In this document: piece after piece, positions 1 through 5,928 of the stretch
Position numbering within the stretch: position 1 is the first letter of the stretch
How the letters are laid out: each line of letters opens with the position of its first letter
NCBI GenBank assembly: GCA_028711905.1
Contig: JAQTRI010000181.1
Span: 1-7,082, forward strand
Length of the DNA stretch: 7,082 nucleotides
Direction of reading: 5' to 3'
Source of the DNA: Candidatus Wallbacteria bacterium
Lineage (GTDB): Bacteria > Muiribacteriota > JAQTZZ01
Made by a program: the position numbers and the translations under genes
Notes under the pieces: model-generated
Told to the model about the DNA's origin: nothing
Databases searched by the model: none
The model's input: the letters and a program-made list of their open reading frames with translations, nothing else

Positions 1-1
1 G

Positions 2-466
2 AGGCTGGAACGCAGCGTCGAGCAGTTCATGATCAGATTCGGCAGGCTGAAAAATGAACCGTATGTCATTCTTACGGAAAAGGACGGAAGGATGGCGGGT
101 AACGATGAGAACCTGGTCCGCGTCCGTGAACAATCTTCAGCATTCGGAATATTCATTGATTTCTGTGAAAACCGGCTTCTGCTCAACGGCCGTTTTGTGC
201 CTTTGTTCAAAAAGACCGTCCTGATCGGCATGATGTTCGAGCTGGTGCGTGACCCCGGGAAGGTCGTGTCGGCTCCGGCCCTGTTCCGGGCTGTGTGGGG
301 CCGCAGCCTGGAGTCCGATTCCGATGGCTCCAACCTGCGCATGAACATTTCCAGACTGCGCACACTGCTCGGAGAAAAAGGGACTGACCTGATCCGCTCC
401 TCAGAAGAAAAGAGCGGGTATTTTTTCAACAACGAATCAGATTTCTGTTTGATATACCGGAAGTAA
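2..466 (+). CDS. Winged-helix DNA-binding regulator, C-terminal part (5' end outside window)
   Basis: The frame is open to the left edge (codons start at base 2), so the ATG at 29 is probably internal and the gene begins upstream. The visible product is 154 residues ending in RK at a TAA. Its second half matches the pattern of the OmpR/PhoB C-terminal winged helix (Trans_reg_C): a strand pair around LLLNGRFVPL, the helix LIGMMFELVRDPGKVVS, then LFRAVWG, the recognition-helix stretch LRMNISRLRTLLG, and the wing ending GYFF. Such domains bind direct-repeat DNA sites. The preceding ~45 residues (from RLERSVEQF) are not a receiver domain that I can recognise, so whether this is a two-component regulator or another protein with a C-terminal winged helix (for example a TPR or ATPase fusion) cannot be told here. 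It runs convergently toward the hydrolase remnant. The family call is fairly safe; the target and signal are unknown. Confidence 0.7.
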   Translation, partial: RLERSVEQFMIRFGRLKNEPYVILTEKDGRMAGNDENLVRVREQSSAFGIFIDFCENRLLLNGRFVPLFKKTVLIGMMFELVRDPGKVVSAPALFRAVWGRSLESDSDGSNLRMNISRLRTLLGEKGTDLIRSSEEKSGYFFNNESDFCLIYRK

Positions 467-535
467 CGGATTGCACAACCGGGGTGAACTTCACAGACGC
501 ACAATTCAGAGGGTTGAAAACGCGGGTCAGTGTCT

Positions 536-553
536 GAAGGGTCAACGCCCTTC
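536..553. repeat. Hairpin at the 3' end of the hydrolase remnant
   Basis: GAAGGG, a 6-base loop and CCCTTC form a perfect 6-bp stem. On the minus strand it overlaps the last codons and stop of the hydrolase remnant. It lies between two convergent reading frames, where a terminator would be expected, but no T-run follows on either strand. It is therefore at best a weak or non-canonical terminator. Confidence 0.3.
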
Positions 554-866
554 GAACAGCCTGGTGTTCATGAACTCCCACACTTCGCGGTTGTCGGTGA
601 TCGTGCAGTGGTCCTCGTGCACGATTTGCATCTCGGCCCATTCCGGGGCGGCGCTTTCGAGCGCTACCAGGCCGTCGCTTTTCCCCGGGATCAGTTTGGC
701 CAGCTGCTTGAACTGGTAACCACATAGCGTCAAAGGCTTGAGTCCGCAAAGTTGTGATGCTGGAATCAAGCAATGAAAGCGATGTGTAAACAGGCAGTTC
801 AGCAGGAGTAACCTGCAGGACTATGAAAAACATCAAGGCGAGAGTCATCAAAAAAAAGTGTTTCAT
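542..866 (-). pseudogene. Decayed alpha/beta hydrolase (lipase/esterase-like): signal peptide plus out-of-frame C-terminus
   Basis: Read on the minus strand, an ATG at 866 follows a perfect GGAGG (871-875) with a 4-base gap to the ATG. It starts a clear signal peptide, MKHFFLMTLALMFFIVLQ. That frame then runs into arginine-rich nonsense that reads through past 542 and would overlap the upstream regulator. The +1 frame, open from about 815 to the TGA at 542, encodes CGYQFKQLAKLIPG, SDGLVALESAAPEW and EDHCTITDNREVWEFM. These look like the end of a secreted lipase/PGAP1-type alpha/beta hydrolase, with the catalytic Asp in SDGLV and the catalytic His in EDHCTI. Even with the frameshift repaired the product would be only ~108 residues, against roughly 250-350 for the family, and the GxSxG nucleophile elbow and core fold are missing. 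The 3' half is visibly richer in G+C than the 5' half, consistent with an internal deletion joining two ends. Assignment as a hydrolase rests on the C-terminal motifs only. Confidence 0.55.
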
Positions 867-870
867 TGAG

Positions 871-887
871 CCTCCATAATAATTATA
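871..887 (-). promoter_or_regulatory. Ribosome site and possible -10 box of the hydrolase remnant
   Basis: On the minus strand a consensus TATAAT (882-887) lies just upstream of GGAGG (871-875) and the ATG at 866. No good -35 hexamer is seen at 16-18 bases (CAGGAA at 17). The predicted start would leave almost no leader before the GGAGG. The ribosome site is convincing; the promoter is tentative. Confidence 0.35.
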
Positions 888-967
888 CCCGATAGCTTAA
901 GTATTTCCTGGAAAAACTGAAATGAAAAGCATCAATCTGCAGCAAAAAAAGACATTGTACGGGTCGG

Positions 968-1294
968 TTATTTTTTGAACATGAAAAAAACTGCGCCGAT
1001 AATAAAACAGAACGCCACTAAGTGGTTCCATTTAAGGTTTTCCTTCAGGTACAGCACTGAAAAAAATCCGAACACCACAAGAGTGATGACTTCCTGCATG
1101 ATCTTTAGCTGTGCCGCAGTGAAATTATAATGACCGTAGCGATTGGCCGGCACCTGGAAGCAGTATTCGACAAAAGCGATCAGCCAGCTTATCATCACGA
1201 CTTTCCATAACGCGGTTTCTTTGAATTTCAGGTGCCCGTACCAGGCAAAGGTCATGAATATATTGGAAACGGTCAGCAAAAACACAGTCAGCAT
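968..1294 (-). CDS. DUF486 / DMT-superfamily small membrane protein
   Basis: A 108-residue, very hydrophobic protein with four predicted membrane segments at about residues 3-18, 29-47, 66-83 and 90-106. That is the size and topology of DUF486 (PF04342), a family placed near the drug/metabolite transporter superfamily. Diagnostic stretches are FVEYCFQVPANR (41-52), AQLKIMQEVITLVVF (61-75) and FSVLYLKENLKWN (78-90). Transport activity has not been shown for this family as far as I know, so 'transporter' is inference. The ATG at 1294 has GGGAGGG a few bases upstream, supporting the start. It sits 30 bases after the stop of the glmL-like gene on the same strand, so it is probably the last gene of that operon. 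It ends at a TAA, and I see no T-tailed hairpin behind it. Confidence 0.85.
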   Translation of the reverse strand: MLTVFLLTVSNIFMTFAWYGHLKFKETALWKVVMISWLIAFVEYCFQVPANRYGHYNFTAAQLKIMQEVITLVVFGFFSVLYLKENLKWNHLVAFCFIIGAVFFMFKK

Positions 1295-1324
1295 AGTCCC
1301 TCCCGGGTATGACGGAATACCTCT

Positions 1325-2662
1325 TCATGAAAAGTATTTTTTGGCCAGTTTAAAGGCTGTTTCCGGGTTCCAGTGACTGATCAGTCCGATTGTGCCGAGC
1401 AGATAGTCCTTATCAATGATAATTTCAGCTGTATCGAGCGGCAGGAGTTTTTTCACCGGATTTTTGATCAACACGCGACGCAGAAGCTTTTCGCCGAACG
1501 GGAGCTGAGTGAGCGCTCCTCCTGTACCGATCACCGCTTTAACAGCCGTCAGATCTTTACCACGAACAATCTGTTTTTTTCCGGTCGGACCATAGTAATC
1601 CGACACTTCACCGGCATGACGCATCAATCCCCAGTAAAGGCAGTAATAGGCAAGTTGTTCGGAAAGAGCGATACTTTCAGCAGTTTGCGGCATTGGAGAC
1701 AGATGGCGCATATTTTCCTCAATCCAGGGATCTCCGCTGGATTCCATGACTGCGGAAGCGTTGACGAAAACCCCGAGATCTCCTTCCACAGTGCGCTTGA
1801 CTCGTGGCTCAGGTTCCACCATTAGAGGTGCGAACAACGGACTGCCGTCAGTAACTGAATGGATGTCAGTGGTTGCGCCGCCGATATCTATCGCCACTGC
1901 ATCGCCGAGCCTTTCAGTCAACATTTCCAGACCGGACAGCACTGTTCCGGGAACAGGAAGAATTTTATCGCTGATCATGGATGAGATTTTTTCCATACCC
2001 GGAGCGTGGAGAATGTGACGGGAAAAAACTTGCTGAATCAGGTTCCGGGCCGGTCTCATGTTCAAGTGGTCCACTCTGGGATAAACATTTTCCGTCACAT
2101 GAAGTTCTTTGTTCTCCCCTGAGAAAATGTCTTTAATCTCAGCAGCAAGAGCGCAATTGCCGGCATAAATCACCGGGCAGACGATAGTTGAATGAGCTAA
2201 GACTTGAGCCATGGCCAGTACGCGGTCCCTTTCGCCGTGGTCCACTCCTCCGGCCAGAAAAATGATATTGGGGCAGATCCCGGACATCGTTTTCATGTCA
2301 TGGGCGGATATTTCTCCGACTGTGTAGTGATAGAGCACTGCTCCTGCTCCAAGCGAAGCCTCTCTTGCTGCGCGCACTGTCATGTCTTCCGTCAGGCCGT
2401 GTACCGTCATTTTCAGGCCTCCTGCCGCTGATGACGCTGCGAGAGATGACTCGGATTCAATCGAGGAAACCCCAAGATGATGCGCAAGGGTTTCTCGCGC
2501 CCGGGTCATGCCGATGGAAACATCGCCTTCAGAGACTGTGGTGGGGGCCTGCCCGATACCGAGATAGGCAGGTTCGGAATCGATGTGGTCGAATGCCCTG
2601 ACCTTTGTGGTGGTGCTGCCGATCTCAAAAGTGAGCAGTTCCACTTTCATGGGGTTCTTCAT
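1325..2662 (-). CDS. glmL: GlmL/MutL-family actin-like ATPase (glutamate mutase-associated type)
   Basis: The 445-residue product matches the MutL/GlmL family (PF13941; about 460 residues in clostridia). These proteins are encoded beside B12-dependent glutamate mutase or ornithine aminomutase and are thought to be ATP-driven reactivating chaperones for them. It has the three nucleotide-binding motifs of the actin/Hsp70/hexokinase (ASKHA) fold: phosphate-1 FEIGSTTTK (12-20), phosphate-2 AIDIGGATTD (257-266) and the adenosine motif GTGGALTQLP (379-388). The family-typical FLAGGVDHG (135-143) and KRTVEGDLGV (289-298) are also present. I chose the ATG at 2662 because it overlaps the rlmB stop as ATGA, the usual sign of translational coupling. 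An upstream in-frame ATG at 2692 would lengthen the rlmB overlap and adds residues with no family look; the ATG at 2650 is a second possibility. No mutase subunit is seen in the window, so the client enzyme is unknown. The family is secure, the exact role inferred. Confidence 0.88.
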   Translation of the reverse strand: MKNPMKVELLTFEIGSTTTKVRAFDHIDSEPAYLGIGQAPTTVSEGDVSIGMTRARETLAHHLGVSSIESESSLAASSAAGGLKMTVHGLTEDMTVRAAREASLGAGAVLYHYTVGEISAHDMKTMSGICPNIIFLAGGVDHGERDRVLAMAQVLAHSTIVCPVIYAGNCALAAEIKDIFSGENKELHVTENVYPRVDHLNMRPARNLIQQVFSRHILHAPGMEKISSMISDKILPVPGTVLSGLEMLTERLGDAVAIDIGGATTDIHSVTDGSPLFAPLMVEPEPRVKRTVEGDLGVFVNASAVMESSGDPWIEENMRHLSPMPQTAESIALSEQLAYYCLYWGLMRHAGEVSDYYGPTGKKQIVRGKDLTAVKAVIGTGGALTQLPFGEKLLRRVLIKNPVKKLLPLDTAEIIIDKDYLLGTIGLISHWNPETAFKLAKKYFS

Positions 2663-3393
2663 TCTACTGGCAGGTGGGTAAGTCTGGCACACAATTCGCG
2701 GAGCAGGATCCCTGCTGCGACCGATACATTAAGAGAGGAAATCCGGCCCGGCAGGGGAATGGAAACAATGTGGTCTGAGCGTTCCAGCAGTGAAGTGCGA
2801 ACTCCCTTGTCCTCTCCACCTAAAAGCAGCAGCACTTTATCGGCGTGGGAAAGAACAGTCTTTTCAAGGGGAACTCCCGAAGCCTCTGCTGCCAGCACCA
2901 GATAACCTTCCTGCTTAAAGTGTTCGAGCATGCGCAGGGGGGACTCGACCCGGGCATAGCGCAGATACTCTGAGCCGCCGGCACTGGTTTTGACTACTGT
3001 CTCGTTGACAGGAGCACTTTCTTTGCTGCTGAGGAGAACCCATTCCAGGCCGAAAGCCGCGGCTGAACGCAATATTGCACCCAGATTTCCGCAGTCAGTC
3101 ACACGGTCAATATAGATTACGGGCTGCCGTAAAGTTTTAGTCGCTTCGCTCCAGTCTTCATACCTGATGGTGCCGATTAATGCCACCACTCCCTGGTGGC
3201 CTCTGCCGGCAAGGCGGTCCAGGTAATCGTCCGGAACATATTTGCAGGTGATGCCATTGGAAACAGCCAGCTTGAAGAGATAGCGGATTTTCCCGATCCC
3301 AGCCCTGCTTCTGGCCAGATAAAGGGATTCCAGCGGCCGGCGACCGCTCTCCAGAGCTTCTGTTACAGCATTAATGCCGATGATTTTTTCCAT
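2659..3393 (-). CDS. rlmB: 23S rRNA (guanosine-2'-O-)-methyltransferase, RlmB/TrmH family (SpoU)
   Basis: A 244-residue SPOUT-class methyltransferase, nearly the length of E. coli RlmB (243), which methylates the 2'-OH of G2251 in the 23S rRNA peptidyl-transferase loop using S-adenosylmethionine. Residues 1-75 form the L30-like substrate-binding domain, starting IIGINAVTEAL and ending GRGHQGVVALI. The knotted catalytic domain carries motif 1 (DRVTDCGNLGAILRSAAAFG, 96-115, with the usual Asn and Arg), motif 2 (LLGGEDKGV, 190-198) and motif 3 (ISSLNVSVAAG, 218-228). The start at 3393 is fixed by homology, by GAGG eight bases upstream, and by the stop of the TPM gene lying one base before it. 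The frame stays open to 3516 only because it overlaps the Gly/Ser-rich tail of that gene. Its stop overlaps the glmL-like start. Other SpoU enzymes (TrmH, RlmB-like paralogues) are similar, so the exact target nucleotide is inferred from length and domain order. Confidence 0.92.
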   Translation of the reverse strand: MEKIIGINAVTEALESGRRPLESLYLARSRAGIGKIRYLFKLAVSNGITCKYVPDDYLDRLAGRGHQGVVALIGTIRYEDWSEATKTLRQPVIYIDRVTDCGNLGAILRSAAAFGLEWVLLSSKESAPVNETVVKTSAGGSEYLRYARVESPLRMLEHFKQEGYLVLAAEASGVPLEKTVLSHADKVLLLLGGEDKGVRTSLLERSDHIVSIPLPGRISSLNVSVAAGILLRELCARLTHLPVE

Positions 3394-3394
3394 G

Positions 3395-4171
3395 TTACCA
3401 TCCTCGCGAGGCTCCGCCGCCACCGGACCGGCCTCCGCTGAATCCGCGGAAGCTGCTGCCTCCGTAACTGCTTCTGCTGCTGCCTCCGAACCCACCATAT
3501 CCTCCTCCGCTGCCAAAGGAACTGCCGAAAAATCCGCGCCTGCGGGACAGGAAGACAGCAGCGAAAAGCCAGGGGTGCTTGATGGCTAAATATACTGCGA
3601 ACAGGAAAAAGAAGACTCCCCCGATCATCTCCTGCATGGTCATTTCATCCTGATTCACCGGCAGCGGGGTGGTTTTCCGCTCCATGGATCTGACCGGAGC
3701 GTCTTTGTTCCTGATAACATCGGCAAGGTGTTCAGCGGTAGCCATAACGGCCTTTTTCAGGTCGTTTCTTTTAGCGTGTGGAACGAAATGCTGATCAAGA
3801 ATCTCACCAATACGGCCGTCGGTAAGCACATCTTCCAGACCATAGCCGACTTCTATGCGGACTTTGCGATCTGACTGCGATACGAGCAGCAAAACCCCAT
3901 TGTCTTTTCCTGATTTACCGATACCCCATTTTTCAAAGACCTGAACTGCGAAATCTTCAACGCTCAAACCATCGAGGCTTCTGACAATCAGGACCGCTAA
4001 TTCGCAACCTGTGGAATGTTCGAGGTCCAGAAGTTTCTGTTCAAGGGAATTCCGACTGTCTGACGGCACAAGACCGGCATAATCCGTAAACAGGGTCGGA
4101 GATTTTCCGGGAATTTCCGCGGAAGCAATCACGAAAGCCGCCAGAACCATAAAAAAGATCATGTGCTTCAT
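3395..4171 (-). CDS. TPM-domain (YgcG/DUF477 family) membrane-anchored protein with glycine-rich tail
   Basis: A 258-residue protein. A signal peptide, with a likely cut after IASA near residue 18, leads into a TPM domain (PF04536) at about 28-145. Family hallmarks are LFTDYAGLVP (27-36), KWGIGKSGKDNGVLLLVS (81-98) and VRIEVGYGLEDVLTDGRIGEI (split at 104-113 and 114-124). A membrane segment follows at about 181-208, then a Gly/Ser/Phe-rich tail (213-258) ending GGGGASRGW. YgcG-type proteins typically end in such a tail with a final Trp. TPM domains are extracytoplasmic; acid-phosphatase activity is known for a plant member and photosystem II repair is the best-studied role, while bacterial members are poorly understood. 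The topology predicts a periplasmic domain tethered to the inner membrane. The ATG overlaps the upstream gene's TGA as ATGA, supporting this start over the Met at residue 4. LemA, a frequent partner of YgcG-type proteins, is not seen in the window. Confidence 0.88.
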   Translation of the reverse strand: MKHMIFFMVLAAFVIASAEIPGKSPTLFTDYAGLVPSDSRNSLEQKLLDLEHSTGCELAVLIVRSLDGLSVEDFAVQVFEKWGIGKSGKDNGVLLLVSQSDRKVRIEVGYGLEDVLTDGRIGEILDQHFVPHAKRNDLKKAVMATAEHLADVIRNKDAPVRSMERKTTPLPVNQDEMTMQEMIGGVFFFLFAVYLAIKHPWLFAAVFLSRRRGFFGSSFGSGGGYGGFGGSSRSSYGGSSFRGFSGGRSGGGGASRGW

Positions 4172-4851
4172 TTTTCGATCTCATCAACTTTAGAGATCAA
4201 CCGGTTGAAAAGGTTGAGCAGGCGATCGACCATTCCCTCGGTTGGCTGAAAGTCACCCCTGGCTACTGTGTGCAGAAAGTCCCGGTCTGTTTCTGAGAGC
4301 CCAAGCCACTTCAGGAGAGGGTCGCTGCCGTTATCAGCCGGCGGTTCGTCAAGCACAAGTGCCGCACTTCCGAGTACGAACCAGCTGTTTGCTATACAGG
4401 AAAGTGATCTCTTCAAGTCTTTGTCCTTGATTCCGAGGTCAATCAGGTCTGAGATGAAACGCTGTTTTTTGGCGCGCAATTCATACTCGATCTGATGTCT
4501 GAGATTGGAAGGATCAAGATCGATCTCAGCAACGAAATCATTGCCGTGCAGTATGCGGTAACAATTTCGGATCGAAGAGTATTCCACAGGAAAAACATCG
4601 GCCGATTGCAGGAACTCTGTGGCGGTCATCACCACATAACGGATACGGATGTTTTTTGGTAAGGAAATCACCCAGTCCCTGATGGACGATGCGGTTGATG
4701 CGGTCATGGTTGAAACAAGGATCAGGAAATCATGCTCTCCGGCATGCTCCTCTGCAGTTCCCGCAGCGGAAGATCCATAAAGGATCACAGATGATAAACC
4801 GGAATCGAGACGGTCAGCCAAGGGCTTTACTATGGATGCAAAATCAGTCAT
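4168..4851 (-). CDS. Nucleotidyltransferase-fold protein with altered DxD motif
   Basis: A 227-residue cytoplasmic protein. The N-terminal third has the shape of a polymerase-beta-type (MNT) nucleotidyltransferase: a helix, then ILYGSSAAGT (23-32, the GS motif), then GEHDFLILV (38-46). In active members the second element is usually (S)DxDL; here the first acidic residue is Glu39 and only Asp41 is a normal Asp, so metal-dependent transfer may be weakened. The middle part contains SADVFPVEYSSI (83-94) and LRHQIEYELRAKKQRF (117-132), followed by a helical region. I recall similar sequences as uncharacterised nucleotidyltransferase-domain proteins, without a known substrate. The ATG at 4851 is chosen because GGAG (4857-4860) sits five bases upstream; a TTG at 4881 in the same frame has no ribosome site. 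The stop overlaps the TPM gene start by 4 bases, so the two are likely translationally coupled. It is not obviously part of a MNT/HEPN toxin pair, since no HEPN partner is adjacent. Confidence 0.7.
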   Translation of the reverse strand: MTDFASIVKPLADRLDSGLSSVILYGSSAAGTAEEHAGEHDFLILVSTMTASTASSIRDWVISLPKNIRIRYVVMTATEFLQSADVFPVEYSSIRNCYRILHGNDFVAEIDLDPSNLRHQIEYELRAKKQRFISDLIDLGIKDKDLKRSLSCIANSWFVLGSAALVLDEPPADNGSDPLLKWLGLSETDRDFLHTVARGDFQPTEGMVDRLLNLFNRLISKVDEIEK

Positions 4852-4862
4852 GGCGTCTCCAC

Positions 4863-4879
4863 GGAACAAAGATTGTTCC
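4863..4879. repeat. Perfect 17-base palindrome before the nucleotidyltransferase gene
   Basis: GGAACAA, a 3-base centre and TTGTTCC form an exact 7-bp inverted repeat. Read in the gene's direction it ends two bases before the GGAG ribosome site (4857-4860) and 11 bases before the ATG. It could be an RNA hairpin modulating translation, or an operator if a promoter lies in the 80-base gap after the TolB-like gene. There is no T-run behind it, so it is not an intrinsic terminator. Confidence 0.5.
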
Positions 4880-4931
4880 AATGATATCGCATGGGTGATG
4901 AGTTTGGCAAAAAAAGGCGGGGATACCGGGG

Positions 4932-5819
4932 TCAGAAGAGTGAAGGGCAGATGTCATAGGTGTCGGATTCACCAAGCATGGAAGGTTTACCCTCAGAAAG
5001 GGTGATGATAAAAATCCGGCCGTGAGAGCCGAAAGCCACTGTCCGGCCGTCAGGTGAAAAAGACAGGGACCCCAGAACATTGCCCCATGATGGAAGGGGC
5101 TGGCTGAAATTACCGGTTTTCATGTCAATGCAGGAAATGGAACTGCCGGTTCCGGAATGCTCCTGAGCAAAGACAAGTGTTTTTCCGTCCGGGGACATCA
5201 CAGGGCAGGAAAACCAGGTGCCTTTAAGACCTTCTGTCGGGGAATGGATTTTTCCGGTTCTGATATCCAGTATGCAGATGTCACAGCGGGATCCCGCTGA
5301 ACTTTCAGTGACAAAGTCAAAAAGGACACCTTCGCCGTCCGGTGTGAAAGCCGGGTGTTGCAGGGAAGGGGAGTATGCGCTGAGCCTTTCCAGTCCGCTT
5401 CCGTCAACCAAACATCTGAAAACCGCGAATTGCCCGGAATCGCTTTCTGTATTGGAAGAAAAGACCAGCGACTTGCCGTCCGGTGAAAAAGAGGGGTTTT
5501 CGCTGTTGCAGGAATCACCGGTCAGCCATCTGGTGATATTGTCCGCGAGACTCATGACCCCGATTCTGTGTCTGGGGCTGGAATAATCGATATTCTTGCT
5601 GTTTCGCGCGTCAAAAGCGATGCAGGAATGGTCAGGCGACATGCGGGGGTTGAATTCATCGAAATCCGGGCTTTTTGTAAGGTTAATGCGCTGCCCGCCT
5701 GTATCAAGGCATTTGTATACATCGAAATCACTGCCGTCCTGGCGCGAGGAAAACAAAATCTCTGCGGCAGGGAGAGCTGTGCTGATCATGGTCAATAAAA
5801 TGAGAGCCGGCAATTTCAT
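4932..5819 (-). CDS. TolB-like secreted beta-propeller (PD40 repeat) protein
   Basis: A 295-residue protein. A signal peptide (MKLPALILLTMISTALPA, cut near residue 18) is followed by a six-bladed propeller of the WD40-like/PD40 type. The repeat core is seen five times: NPRMSPDHSCIAFD (57-70), NPSFSPDGKSLVFS (108-121), HPAFTPDGEGVLFD (155-168), CPVMSPDGKTLVFA (205-218) and GSLSFSPDGRTVAFG (250-264). The chain ends at CPSLF, which looks like the first strand of a further repeat. This would fit closure of the ring by pairing with the N-terminal strand EILFSSRQDG. The propeller alone, without TolB's N-terminal anticodon-binding-like domain and without pal or tolA nearby, argues against calling it TolB itself. 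A periplasmic or outer-membrane-associated binding role is inferred. No clear ribosome site precedes the ATG. It is likely the first gene of the minus-strand operon, 80 bases before the nucleotidyltransferase gene. Confidence 0.82.
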   Translation of the reverse strand: MKLPALILLTMISTALPAAEILFSSRQDGSDFDVYKCLDTGGQRINLTKSPDFDEFNPRMSPDHSCIAFDARNSKNIDYSSPRHRIGVMSLADNITRWLTGDSCNSENPSFSPDGKSLVFSSNTESDSGQFAVFRCLVDGSGLERLSAYSPSLQHPAFTPDGEGVLFDFVTESSAGSRCDICILDIRTGKIHSPTEGLKGTWFSCPVMSPDGKTLVFAQEHSGTGSSISCIDMKTGNFSQPLPSWGNVLGSLSFSPDGRTVAFGSHGRIFIITLSEGKPSMLGESDTYDICPSLF

Positions 5820-5825
5820 ATCGCA

Positions 5826-5854
5826 ATCATACCCGGGGACAGGTGGTTGCGCAA
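5826..5854 (-). promoter_or_regulatory. Putative promoter of the TolB-like gene, predicted leaderless
   Basis: On the minus strand TTGCGC (5849-5854; 3 of 6 match TTGACA), a 17-base spacer and TATGAT (5826-5831; 5 of 6 match TATAAT) lie directly before the gene. Counting the standard distance from the -10 puts +1 on base 5819, the A of the ATG. This agrees with the lack of a ribosome site. The -35 is weak, so confidence is limited. Confidence 0.4.
5835..5850 (+). repeat. Degenerate copy of the transposase-unit end sequence
   Basis: GGGGACAGGTGGTTGC resembles the first 16 bases of the left inverted repeat at 5925 (GGGGACGGTGCTTGAC), allowing one inserted A and a mismatch or two. It may be a decayed solo end left by an earlier event, or chance. 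It falls within the spacer of the proposed promoter of the TolB-like gene. Confidence 0.25.
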
Positions 5855-5874
5855 GCGGTAAAATGTGGGAAGAT

Positions 5875-5900
5875 GGGAATATCCATGAACATGGTATCCC
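5875..5900. repeat. Bulged inverted repeat (REP-like hairpin) left of the G-tract
   Basis: GGGAATATCCATG (5875-5887), AA, CATGGTATCCC (5890-5900): eleven base pairs with two single-base bulges on the left arm. RAYT transposases act on short imperfect palindromes of this general size, so this is a candidate recognition hairpin. Only one copy is seen in the window. Confidence 0.4.
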
Positions 5901-5928
5901 CCCGAAGGGGGGGGGGAAGGGGGGGGGG
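5898..5928 (+). repeat. C6-GAA-G10-AA-G10 homopolymer tract
   Basis: Six C (5898-5903), GAA, ten G (5907-5916), AA, ten G (5919-5928), then AC. The C-run can pair with the first G-run in a hairpin with a GAA loop, or the G-runs can enter a G-quadruplex. The last four G are also the outer edge of the left inverted repeat. Exact run lengths may be unreliable in an assembly. Confidence 0.7.

Noticed and set aside
471..727. Plus-strand open frames across the hydrolase remnant
   Set aside because: No ribosome site or recognisable product. They are antisense readings of the hydrolase C-terminal region.
426..866. The 146-codon minus-strand frame as an intact gene
   Set aside because: After the signal peptide it becomes arginine/proline-rich with no domain and overlaps the 3' end of the regulator. 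The recognisable hydrolase end is in the +1 frame, so a broken gene explains it better.
1373..2905. Several open frames on the plus strand opposite glmL and rlmB
   Set aside because: They overlap well-supported genes completely, show no domains, and their composition fits antisense translation.
3394..3516. A longer RlmB with an Ala/Glu-rich N-terminal extension
   Set aside because: The extension is a reading of the Gly/Ser-rich tail of the TPM gene in another frame. The Met at 3393 matches the family start and has GAGG upstream.
4852..4881. TTG at 4881 as the nucleotidyltransferase start
   Set aside because: It has no ribosome site and would translate through the palindrome and the GGAG that serves the ATG at 4851.
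4905..4931. T7 run after the TolB-like stop as an intrinsic terminator
   Set aside because: The preceding C-rich bases (minus strand) cannot form a stable stem, so there is no hairpin for the T-run.
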